Below are positions 54,062 through 62,622 of a DNA stretch of 64,000 bases, in pieces. The notes beneath the pieces were generated by a model that did not search any database, was not told where the DNA came from, and saw nothing but the letters and a program-made list of their open reading frames with translations. Made by a program: the position numbers and the translations under genes. How positions within the stretch are numbered: position 1 is the stretch's first letter; each line of letters starts with the position of its first letter. Source of the stretch: Prostheceraeus crozeri (lineage: Eukaryota; Platyhelminthes; Polycladida; Euryleptidae); assembly GCA_907163375.1 (NCBI GenBank), contig CAJQUW010000503.1, positions 124,001 through 188,000 of the forward strand. The letters are read 5' to 3'.

Positions 54062-54750
54062 GTTCTTATTCTCGCATGATTGTTATTCCTCAGGATGAAT
54101 ATGTACAATTGACTGCCATGCAGCAAGTAAAGCAACCTCTTGCAAATCAAATGTATAGGAAAGAAATAGATTATCAGCAAAATGTTCACATCAAAGATCC
54201 ACATCGTGCTGTATTATTACAATCGGAAACTGTTGAGCAATTGAAAAATTTGAAGAATAAGATGCGTGACTCTGTATCGACTGCTACACCTTTAGCATCT
54301 CGCGCACATGCCATATATCTTTTTAACAGTATTGAACCCCATCTCAATGTAAATGATAGAGGAGAAATCATTACAGATGAAAATAAAGTGATTGATGCTT
54401 CACGTTATGAAGACTTGATTCAGTATGCGACACGTAGAAAGCGCCGTCAGGGCTATGTTCCACCCGGTTGGTCATACTTTCTTAAACTATTGAAAAAGCA
54501 TAATGTGCCAAAATTTGCTTTAAATAATGAGACATTGAAAGAACTTGATTCAACAGTGGCTACTGCTCCAATGCTTCAGACGATGAAAATGCCAACAAAT
54601 TGGTTTAAGACGTCACCTGCTACATCCCCTCCCACACTCACTAAGCAAACAAGAGGAAGAACTCGACGTAGATCTACATCGCCACTAAAACTAGTAAAAG
54701 GAAAACGTAAAACAGCTCCTCCCAGGAAATACATGTTCTCAGACTATTAA
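54058..54750 (+). CDS. Polinton conserved protein, unknown
   Basis: 230 residues. The N-terminal half is helical with a likely coiled coil (VEQLKNLKNKMRDSVSTATP). Then comes IQYATRRKRRQGYVPPGWSY, a phrase I associate with a small conserved Polinton protein next to the ATPase, and a C-terminal tail rich in Arg, Lys, Pro and Ser (RGRTRRRSTSPLKLVKGKRK). Start overlaps the ATPase stop by 4 bases, so the two are probably expressed together. Function unknown. Confidence 0.65.
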   Translation: MSSYSRMIVIPQDEYVQLTAMQQVKQPLANQMYRKEIDYQQNVHIKDPHRAVLLQSETVEQLKNLKNKMRDSVSTATPLASRAHAIYLFNSIEPHLNVNDRGEIITDENKVIDASRYEDLIQYATRRKRRQGYVPPGWSYFLKLLKKHNVPKFALNNETLKELDSTVATAPMLQTMKMPTNWFKTSPATSPPTLTKQTRGRTRRRSTSPLKLVKGKRKTAPPRKYMFSDY

Positions 54751-54751
54751 T

Positions 54752-56017
54752 ATGAAGCAGATGTGTTGCTTGCCATGTAATGAGCCGCCAGAGGTGAATG
54801 TCGTTGTCACTTGCACTTGCTGCGCCAGCTCTCATAATGAAACCCTTAAGCAATGTGAACACGATCGCAAAACCGCTAAAGCTAAATGCTGCAGTTGTTG
54901 TAAATGTAGAAAGGCAAGAAAACAAAAAGATGAGAAGGAGGAAAAAGAGTCAGTCGTCATCGACTGAACGTTTGAAGTCAATCTATTATGATGTAAAACA
55001 TCCGGCAGGATTTGCATCTATCAAGAAATTATCAAAAGCGAGTGGTCTTCCACAATCACAAGTGAAACGATGGTTAAAGGGTCAGGCTACCTATACACTC
55101 CACAAACAAGCGAAAAAGAAGTACCGCACCCGCCATTATATTGTTCATGACATCGATGAACCGTGGCAAGCAGATTTGTGCGATGTTGCCTCCATTTCAA
55201 AACATAACTAGGGTAATAATTTTATTTTAACCGTCATTGATATTTTCTCGCGTTATGCGTGGGCTCAACCTTTAAAAACTAAAGAAGGGAAAGGAGTAGC
55301 AAAAGCTTCCAAACAATTTTTCGAGAAGGCCGCATTCCAAAAAGAATTCAGAGTGATCAAGGAAAAGAGTTTGAAAATCAGCATGTGACAAGATTATTTG
55401 AGAGGCATGACATTGAGTTGTTTAGTGTAAAGAGTGCTTTTAAAGCTGCACTCGTTGAACGTTTTAATCGCACATTAAAAAATCGCTTGTGGCGACATTT
55501 TACTGCCAACTTGACACAAAATTGGACAAAGGTTCTACAAGATACACTCCATGCCTACAATCACTCTATCCATCGTTCTATTGGACTCAGACCAGTAGAT
55601 GTAAATGCTGACAATGTAGATAAAGTGCGCGAATCATTCCAACGTAAACGCACTCATGTGAAAAGTGATGTGAAAATTGGTGATAAAGTTCGTATCTCAA
55701 AAGTGAAGAGTGTTTTTGCTAAAGGGTACCTTCCGAATTGGACAGAGGAGGTATTTACAGTATCAAGGATTAATCAAAAAGACTCTCCAACCACCTACAA
55801 GTTGAAAGATTACGATAATGAAGAAATTGAGGGTAGCTTTTACTGCGATGAGATTGAGGTAGTCACTGAAAGTGAAACATATTTGGTAGAGAAAATCATT
55901 CGATGTAAAAAACGGCAAGGTGAAGAATGGTGTCTTGTTAAATGGACTGGTTATCCTTCAAGTATGAACTCTTGGATGCGTCGTGCCGACATCTTTCATC
56001 TAAGTGATCGACAGTGA
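54752..56017 (+). pseudogene. Polinton integrase (RVE) with chromodomain
   Basis: Retroviral-type integrase that would insert the element. An N-terminal Cys-rich segment (CCLPCNEPPEVNVVVTCTCC) is followed by a helix-turn-helix-like SIKKLSKASGLPQSQVKRWL. The DDE core shows EPWQADLCDV and, later, ALVERFNRTLKNRLWRHF with the Glu. The C-terminus is an SH3-like part, then a chromodomain, YLVEKIIRCKKRQGEEWCLV with KWTGYP, which may guide insertion to particular chromatin. The region is not a single open frame. Fossil; breaks are not listed. Confidence 0.88.
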
Positions 56018-56058
56018 TTCATGCAAAGTTGTAACTAACAATGTTTAGGATTTGAGCT

Positions 56059-56514
56059 ATGAATCCAACTGCCTCATTTTATTCACGAGCCTCCTATGTA
56101 AGTGGTGGAGGACAAATTTACATCGGTGCTCGCCGCCAACGTGGAGGTAGCATACTTGGTGCACTGAAATATGTTGTAGCACCTCTCATATCCAATGTCG
56201 GTAGATCTTTAAAACGAAATGTTTTAAGTAATGCCGTTGGCTTTGCTGGTGATGTTGCTAGTGATCTTTCCAGAGGTAGAAGTTTTAAGAGCAGTTTGTT
56301 GAATCGTGGGAAGGAACGCGGTTTAAAAACATTGAAGCAGACCTTTGCTGGTGTTACTCAAGGAAAGAAATCACCTAAACGAATGAATAAAGGAAGGAGG
56401 AAACATCGCGGAGCTGGTAAGGTGCGATCTTCAGTCAAAAGGCATTCACACAAACGTCGCAGAGGCTCTAATCATTCATCAGGCGCTAAACGACGACGCT
56501 GCTATAACTTCTAA
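56059..56514 (+). CDS. Minor capsid (pVI/pX-like) protein of Polinton
   Basis: 151 residues. GGGQIYIGARRQRGGSILGA then KYVVAPLISNVGRSL gives a GG-site followed by an amphipathic or hydrophobic segment, then a long basic tail (KRHSHKRRRGSNHSS). This resembles adenovirus pVI/pX-type proteins, which are processed by the capsid protease and bind DNA or membranes. It lies directly before the major capsid gene (3-base gap), and an ATGCAAAG motif is about 35 bases upstream. Confidence 0.65.
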   Translation: MNPTASFYSRASYVSGGGQIYIGARRQRGGSILGALKYVVAPLISNVGRSLKRNVLSNAVGFAGDVASDLSRGRSFKSSLLNRGKERGLKTLKQTFAGVTQGKKSPKRMNKGRRKHRGAGKVRSSVKRHSHKRRRGSNHSSGAKRRRCYNF

Positions 56515-56516
56515 TC

Positions 56517-57793
56517 ATGGAGTGTAAAACTTCCGGTTTTTGTTTGTTTGATCAACAAGCCATACAGACAGATATTCTTAGTTCAAGTATTGTAGATTAT
56601 CATCCTCGAACAGCTGAGAATGCTGGCCCCATTGAATTTGTTATTCCTGGTGGTAGTGATGACTACACAGATTTGAGTTATGCGATGGTTGATTTGAGGT
56701 TTAGAATTCAGCAAGCAGATGGAACTGCTATTGACGATACACATAAAGTTGGGATGAACAATTTACCATTGACTACATTACTTCGCGATGTTTCTCTAAC
56801 GATTGGAGAGCAGCAGGTGGAAGGTGGTCAAAGCGATTATCCCTATAAATCATATTTCAATCATGTATCACAGTTTTATCCAGCAGCACAAAAAAGTCAT
56901 ATGGAAGCCATGGGATGGTACAGAGATGAAGCAGGAAAATTTGATGTTGAAACAAACAGTGGCTTTGTAAAGCGATCTGCTATGATTAAAGATAGTAAAG
57001 TATGTCAGCTATATGGTCCGCTGAATTTAGACTTCTTTAGACAGTCAAAATTTTTACTCTGTAATACCAGCATGCGACTCAAGCTGACATTGAATAAGCC
57101 TGAATTTGCGCTGAATGCATTTGCTAAAGTTGACAATTTTAGAATTCATGTGGAAGATATTGCACTTTACATTCGTCGAGTAGTACCGAATCCAAGTGTC
57201 ATTAGGGGACATGCTGAAGGTCTTAACCGCCAAAATGCCATTTACCCCGTTCAGCATACAAAGCTTCTCACCTTTACAATTCCGAAAGATCAAAAGAGTT
57301 TCATGAAAGATGGCCTCTTTCCATCGGAAGCACCGAAGCTCCTCATGGTGGCAATGGTTGAAAATGATGCATTTAATGGTAATATAAAGAAGAATCCTTT
57401 CAATTTAAACACAATCAGGTAAGTGAAATTGCTTTACGTGTAAATGGTGTGAGTCATCCTGGTCCACCCTACGAACCAGATTTTGCTGCGGATCAATTTA
57501 TGCGCAGTTATGTTGATTTTATGGATGTTTTTGGCACTTACAATACGGATGACACCAACGGACTGACTATGAAAGAGTTTAAGAGTGGATATATTATTTA
57601 TGCATTTGATTTGACTGCTGACAGCGATATTAGTGCCCCCTATCGTCAAGCGAACGTGCCTCATAATATTCGTTTGGATTTGACGTTCAAAGGAACACTA
57701 CCTGAGACGATCAATGTATTAATTTATGCAGTCTTCGATTCAAATATTGAAATTACAAAGTATCGTGACGTGATTCTTCAGTATAATCGTTAA
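56517..57793 (+). pseudogene. Major capsid protein (double jelly-roll) of Polinton
   Basis: Region coding for the capsid protein related to the proteins annotated in animal genomes as F54H12.2-like. Recognisable phrases: IEFVIPGGSDDYTDLSYAMV, LLRDVSLTIGEQQVEGGQSD, then YKSYFNHV, and in the second half DTNGLTMKEFKSGYIIYAFD and PETINVLIYAVFDSNIEI. Double jelly-roll capsid proteins build the icosahedral shell. The region is not fully continuous; fossil, with about one break. Next on the same strand follows the protease. Confidence 0.85.
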
Positions 57794-58254
57794 TGAGTTG
57801 GTTGACTGCTGACGATATTAAGACTAAAGTGCAGCGTAATGCAGACGAAGCGACGTTGAAAGCTTTCGATAATGTCTATTCACTCGATACCTTACCACCT
57901 GCAGTAAATCACTATCCCATCTTTATTGTGCTAAACACTCATTCGCAGAATTTAGGCGGTGAGCATTGGAAAGCCATCTTTATTGGAGAAGACCGACGTG
58001 GTGAACTATTTGACTCTCTTGCTCAACCTCCAAATATACCAACACAGCAGTGGTTGAGAAAACATACGCGTCAATATCAGCGAAATGAATGCATACTACA
58101 ACATCCACTTTCATCAACGTGTGGTGCTTTTGTACTGTACTTCATCTTAAAACGTTTACATGTATCTCGATTTGTATCTATTATTCAAAACTTTTCATGT
58201 AATCCATCCTCAAATGAAAAAATGATTTGTAAGTTCTATCATGATTTGAAATAA
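57793..58254 (+). CDS. Adenain-like cysteine protease of Polinton
   Basis: 153 residues. The catalytic order of the adenovirus/Ulp1 (C5/C48) clan is visible: His in GGEHWKAIFI (near residue 56), Asp in GELFDSLAQPP (near residue 75), a Gln-containing stretch before, and Cys in LSSTCGAFVLYF (near residue 111). It matures capsid and core proteins, and two basic proteins upstream carry GG-type sites. It starts on the last bases of the capsid region and ends 26 bases before a convergent gene. Confidence 0.9.
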   Translation: MSWLTADDIKTKVQRNADEATLKAFDNVYSLDTLPPAVNHYPIFIVLNTHSQNLGGEHWKAIFIGEDRRGELFDSLAQPPNIPTQQWLRKHTRQYQRNECILQHPLSSTCGAFVLYFILKRLHVSRFVSIIQNFSCNPSSNEKMICKFYHDLK

Positions 58255-58285
58255 AAACATCATGTTGGAAAAATTGTTTTTTATT
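58245..58285. terminator. Overlapping poly(A) signals of convergent genes
   Basis: Plus-strand AAATAAAAA just after the protease stop, and the minus-strand equivalent from TTTTTTATTTTAC just after the TBP-like stop. The two genes end 26 bases apart, so each uses signals in or near the other. Confidence 0.5.
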
Positions 58286-58826
58286 TTACAATCCGCTGGG
58301 TACGTACATACTCAATGAGATAGTCTAGGATCACATTTGCTTGTACATGAGATTTTAGTCCAGTAATGATCACTTTACTATTATGAAAGATTGCCACATG
58401 CACAGGTAACCAACAACTAATGAGAGCTGCAGGAAAAAGTTCGGGTTCATAACACCAATTGTAACTGCTGGTACGAATCTTCAAAAATGATACACTTTCA
58501 CTCAATTGAGTAGAGATCACCATATTGTCCACAGTCAGATTCGACATCACACACCTCTCCCTCTTCCATATCCGACGTAGTAGTCTCTGTAGCTCTAAGC
58601 GCATTGACTGCGCCGATGAATGAGAAAGGGCGCCGAGAATCTGTACAGTCCCATTTGGGAAGAGTTGAAGATTCCGTGAATTGTTCATCTTCACCACTAA
58701 CATTTGAGGACGGCCCGGGTAATACTTGCTGTTTGGAAGGTATTGGTGTAATGTTGTGAGATCGATTTTGGTGTAGAGTCTGAAGCGACGGAGAATGTTG
58801 ACGATGGTGTAGCGATGGCGCTTCAT
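58281..58826 (-). CDS. TATA-binding-protein-like protein (Polinton)
   Basis: 181 residues from the ATG at 58826, the size of the TBP core. Repeat 1 (about residues 10-90) has YTKIDLTTLHQYLPNSKYYP with GRP and LQLFPNGTVQILGALSHSSA, aligning with TBP DLKTIALRARNAEYNPKRF and FSSGKMVCTGAKSEEQS. Repeat 2 (about 105-180) has LTVDNMVIS, CYEPELFPAALISC and VAIFHNSKVIITGLKSHVQA, aligning with TBP NMVGSCD, YEPELFPGLIYRM and FVSGKVVLTGAK. NMV and YEPELFP are hallmarks. It probably binds promoters and recruits RNA polymerase II to element genes (inference). A TATA box, TATAAAAGG, lies about 37-45 bases upstream (58861-58869). The frame is open further upstream, but the ATG after the TATA box fits best. 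Confidence 0.78.
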   Translation of the reverse strand: MKRHRYTIVNILRRFRLYTKIDLTTLHQYLPNSKYYPGRPQMLVVKMNNSRNLQLFPNGTVQILGALSHSSAQSMRLELQRLLRRIWKRERCVMSNLTVDNMVISTQLSESVSFLKIRTSSYNWCYEPELFPAALISCWLPVHVAIFHNSKVIITGLKSHVQANVILDYLIEYVRTQRIVK

Positions 58827-58845
58827 GATGAAAGAATGAGTAAAT

Positions 58846-59148
58846 TCAGCGATGTACCTTCCTTTTATACTTTTCCCAACTACCTTGATGAAATGTGAAG
58901 TTAGAATGAAGTTGGGAATGATAGAGTTGAATTCGCCGATTGTTGACGCGCAGCCAGATGCGATTTCCAATACGTGAATGTCTTTTCATATAGAAGTATT
59001 TCAAGTCCTTCATGATATGATGTAGAGATTGAAAATGACGATAAGATAAAGCAAACTCTCTTCTCACATTTCCAGTTGAATCTTTGAAATAGACGTTTCG
59101 ATCATGATCCGTTTCAATACGTTGTAGGGAATCTAATTTCCAACTCAT
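58846..59148 (-). CDS. PC4-like (?) protein, paralogue 1 (Polinton)
   Basis: 100 residues, homologous to its neighbour at 59171-59527. Shared pattern: WKLDSLQ-I--D-DRNVYFKDS, FALSYRHFQSLHHIMKDLKYF, then IGNRIWLRVNNRRIQ, and an ending F-F--GSWEKYKRKVHR. The DG-V-F-...-ISL---F--L--IM-DL arrangement recalls the PC4/p15 coactivator core, a single-stranded-DNA-binding transcription factor. I am not certain. ATGCAAAT lies 28 bases upstream of its start. Its 3' end overlaps the TATA box of the TBP-like gene. Confidence 0.5.
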   Translation of the reverse strand: MSWKLDSLQRIETDHDRNVYFKDSTGNVRREFALSYRHFQSLHHIMKDLKYFYMKRHSRIGNRIWLRVNNRRIQLYHSQLHSNFTFHQGSWEKYKRKVHR

Positions 59149-59170
59149 GATGTGTGGTAGTCATGTCTGA

Positions 59171-59527
59171 TTAAGATTTGCATAGTAGGACGATGAACTC
59201 ACGACGAATAAATGTCATGATGGAGCGATGTATGTATCTTCTATACTTCTCCCAATTGTATTTGCGAAATGAGAAACAGTTTGCGGAATGAGAATGGCAG
59301 ATTTGAATTTCATTTCTGTAATGTTGAAGCCAAACTTGATCACCCAAGGAGATGAATCTTAATGTTTCAAAATATTCCAAATCCCTCATGATATCATTGA
59401 GGTTGACAAATTGTCGCCATGCTAATGTAATACCTCTTGATGTATGACCATGAGAATTTTTGAAGTGTACGTTTCCATCACGATCAACTCTGATATATTG
59501 TAGAGAGTCCAAAATCCAAGTCTTCAT
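59171..59527 (-). CDS. PC4-like (?) protein, paralogue 2 (Polinton)
   Basis: 118 residues from the ATG at 59527. Matches paralogue 1 throughout: WILDSLQYIRVDRDGNVHFK, ITLAWRQFVNLNDIMRDLEY, LGDQVWLQHYRNEIQ, FSFRKYNWEKYRRYIHRS, with an added tail MTFIRREFIVLLCKS. A tandem duplication on the minus strand. It faces the 472-codon structural gene across only 35 bases that hold ATGCAAAG and a TATAAAA-like sequence, a very small two-way promoter. Confidence 0.5.
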   Translation of the reverse strand: MKTWILDSLQYIRVDRDGNVHFKNSHGHTSRGITLAWRQFVNLNDIMRDLEYFETLRFISLGDQVWLQHYRNEIQICHSHSANCFSFRKYNWEKYRRYIHRSIMTFIRREFIVLLCKS

Positions 59528-59562
59528 GATGTTATGCAAAGTTGCAGATCAGCAATATAAAA

Positions 59563-60960
59563 ATGTCGTTTTATCATATTTTGCTTAGCAATGCGGCTAC
59601 AAAGAGATTTGCTAGTAATCGAGCCGCACTCTTTTCTACTCCCATTGATCATGCACGACAGCTAAATGGAAATTGGGAAGTGGGTGTCACTCAACTTGTT
59701 TATAGCAACTGTGTCTATACTTTTGATCATGAGGTGATGACTATTAATATGAGACGTACAGCTGCTTATCAATGTGAAAAAGGGTGCCGAGTATACATTC
59801 CACAGTGGCCAAAGAAAGATCTCTTATCATGTAAAAAGTTTATATATGATTTCTTGAATAAAGCGAGTAAACATATTGTCCAATTTACTCCGCACAATGA
59901 TGATTATAATTATGTACATCATGTAGTTGAGAAAGATTGGATTGTTGGTTTAAGTCCAAGTTTAAGAAATGATTTAGGTTACCTCGCTAGCGCCTTAACA
60001 AGCTATGATAATTTTAACGTTAATTACCACATAAGTGGTCATAAACAGTTAATATATCGAGAGGAAGCTTATTATGTAGATCTTATTCCAAGAAATGAGA
60101 AGACGTTGGTGAAGAAGATTGTGATTAAGCCAAGAAAGACAAACATGACTCCTGAAACATTATTGAAGAAATTTAATTATCTCCTTCGAGTTGATGGTAA
60201 ACAAGCGGCAACATTGACTTATATCAAATCATCTAATCATATTGCAATAAGCCAATTAAATGATGATGATCTAGTATTAGTTTGTTCAAAAGATTTTCAT
60301 CAGTTCTTACGACATCGTTCTGCAGCTGTTCATGGAAAATCTGATATGCAACATTTACCATGTGAAAGGTCAAATCAATTTGATACAGAATGGACCGTAT
60401 CTTTATACAGAAAGTGTGTACAGCCTTTAGGTGGTATCTTACATGAAACAAGAGTGTTGATGCCTAGCATTATTACTTCGGTTAAATTGGTTGTAGATTA
60501 TTTAAATGAAGTGATTAATGAGCAACATATTTCATTTTCTGAAAAAGAAGGTACTTTGTCTCTCACTATAAGTGGAAAAGGTATTGAACTAATTATGGAT
60601 AAAACTCTAATGGACATTTTGGGTTTTGATCAAAATATCTTTAAAAGTGGTACTGTAACCAAAGCTAGCGCAGACATGTCGCTATCGCGTCGTATTAACT
60701 ATTTTCAGATATATTCCAATATTGGTGAAGATGTACGTGTGGGAGATGTTGAAGCTCCATTGCTAGCAATGATACCATACCAGCCAAAAAGCTGCAGTAT
60801 TTTATCTGAGCATACTTTCAAGAAAGTGCATTATACAAAGCTGAAATCAAACTACATCCCACAAATTGATATTGCCATTTATGACGATGCTGGTGCGTTG
60901 ATTCCTTTTCATAAAGATGCTGTGACAAGTATCACACTCCATTTCCGAATGAAGAGTTAA
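59563..60960 (+). CDS. Polinton structural-type protein, G-WEVG family, copy 1
   Basis: 465 residues from the ATG at 59563. It opens with FYHILLSNAATKRFASNRAA, then PIDHARQLNGNWEVGVTQLV. The LxSNAS ... L-G-WEVG-x-x-I pattern marks a family found in many animal Polintons; I recall no proven role, and a vertex, fibre or virion surface function is possible. Later regions are beta-rich. The frame is fully open. A second, diverged copy follows at 60970-62443. Confidence 0.7.
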   Translation: MSFYHILLSNAATKRFASNRAALFSTPIDHARQLNGNWEVGVTQLVYSNCVYTFDHEVMTINMRRTAAYQCEKGCRVYIPQWPKKDLLSCKKFIYDFLNKASKHIVQFTPHNDDYNYVHHVVEKDWIVGLSPSLRNDLGYLASALTSYDNFNVNYHISGHKQLIYREEAYYVDLIPRNEKTLVKKIVIKPRKTNMTPETLLKKFNYLLRVDGKQAATLTYIKSSNHIAISQLNDDDLVLVCSKDFHQFLRHRSAAVHGKSDMQHLPCERSNQFDTEWTVSLYRKCVQPLGGILHETRVLMPSIITSVKLVVDYLNEVINEQHISFSEKEGTLSLTISGKGIELIMDKTLMDILGFDQNIFKSGTVTKASADMSLSRRINYFQIYSNIGEDVRVGDVEAPLLAMIPYQPKSCSILSEHTFKKVHYTKLKSNYIPQIDIAIYDDAGALIPFHKDAVTSITLHFRMKS

Positions 60961-60969
60961 TGCAAAAGT

Positions 60970-62443
60970 ATGCTAATATATTTTTCCAATGTGAATAATA
61001 TGGAAAGTGAAAATAAGGACTCGCTTCTAATCTACTTGCCCAGTAATGCTTCTATGAATAAATTTCCCAAAAATAAACCATCAGACTATCGAGTAGAATT
61101 AAATCGGCCACTGCATTTAGAAGGTGAATGGGAGGTTGGCGTTTCTAGTATTTGCTAGAATCTAGTATTTTCCCATACAATTTAACATCAGATCGAAAGT
61201 AGAACTATGAATGGATTCAGATAAAATCAGATTCTTATGAACCATTTGGGAATGAGAAAATTATTAAGGCATTCAACAGTGGTAATACTTCCGTCATGAA
61301 GAATAAAAATCAGAAAGCTTATGAGTTTACTATCTATCATTGGAGTGGGAGACAGTTCCTCCGCTTTCATTCTTTTACTAAAGGTCTTACGCTGAGGTTG
61401 GATAATGAATTCTATCCGCATCTTGGTTTTTGGTCATGGACTACATCTAACATCAATTGCTACTGCAAAATGTTAAAAAAGTTTATTCAAATCGAATCAA
61501 CAAATTTCATTATAGATTTAAAATATTTGATGAAGATGTTGTAGAATGCGAAGAACGCATCATTTTGAAAAAGCGTGGTGTTCAACCTTTATCACTTATT
61601 GAGTTAGTAAAACGATGGAATGAGACTGTGGGTAAGAAGTATGGAGAGAAAATTATGGCGGACAAAAATAAGTTGGTTATTCAGAAATATAATGACAAAC
61701 TTACAGTTTATTTCTCTCCAACCTTGCGTCATTTTGTAAGACATTATACACCTATTATTGGAAGCGGTGTGGTGTATGCTTCTCATGAATATCACACTAA
61801 AGCTGATTCAGTTAATGATGAATGGTGGGTGGACATCTATGGTGATCGCATCAAGAAAATTTACCAGTCTTATGAAGAATCTAAAGTTGCTATCAATATA
61901 ATGCCGCGTCTATATCATACAGTTGAAAGCTTCATTCATGTAGTAAATCCTTATATACAACAGAAGTTGAAACATGTGATGAAAAGTAAATATGATGTAA
62001 AGACACACCACATTTCGTTTTCAATTGAAAATCAACGCGTTGTTCTGAAACTGGGTGATGACATTCAATGTCAATTGAGTAAAAACTTGAAAAAACTCTT
62101 TGGTTTTTCAATGCTAAAAACAGTGTTTACTGCTGCGCATACGATTGGTATAGAAACACCAATGACACTTGATAAACATGAACAACACCTTTACATTCAA
62201 AGTGATTTGATTTTACCTATTTCTGTTGGTGAGAAAAAAGAATACATTTTACGTGATTTCATTCATGATAAAGACGCTTCATATGGAATAGTCGAGAAGA
62301 TGTTTGAATCTATTTTCTATCATCCCGTCGTCAAACAAACTATACCCTCTATTGCTATCAAAATTACCAATGGTTTACAAGAGTGCATCCAGGTGAAAGA
62401 TACTAAATCCCTCGTAACTTTAGTGTTTCGGAAAACAAAGTGA
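60970..62443 (+). pseudogene. Polinton structural-type protein, G-WEVG family, copy 2
   Basis: Paralogue of the preceding gene. The start region has SLLIYLPSNASMNKFPKNKP and NRPLHLEGEWEVGVSSI, closer to the family consensus than copy 1. The rest (LVKRWNETVGKKYGEKIMAD; RHFVRHYTPIIGSGVVYASH; QCQLSKNLKKLFGFS) follows the same order as copy 1. The region is not one continuous frame. Fossil; breaks not listed. Confidence 0.65.
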
Positions 62444-62622
62444 AGTCATTGTGATATGTTTATTGAAATAAAAATATGTATATGATAAAGTCTTTTCACA
62501 GATATAGGGGGAATGGGCTGACTGTAGGCATATATTCACAAGAAAGAAACGATCTCATGCGATACATAAAACAACCATGTATATCTACAAAAAGCAACAT
62601 CAAAATACTGAGTTAAAGTTGA
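62444..62622. other. Gap between structural and polymerase genes
   Basis: About 180 bases between convergent genes. AATAAAAATATG at 62467 is a likely poly(A) signal for the plus-strand gene. Nothing else is seen. Confidence 0.5.
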
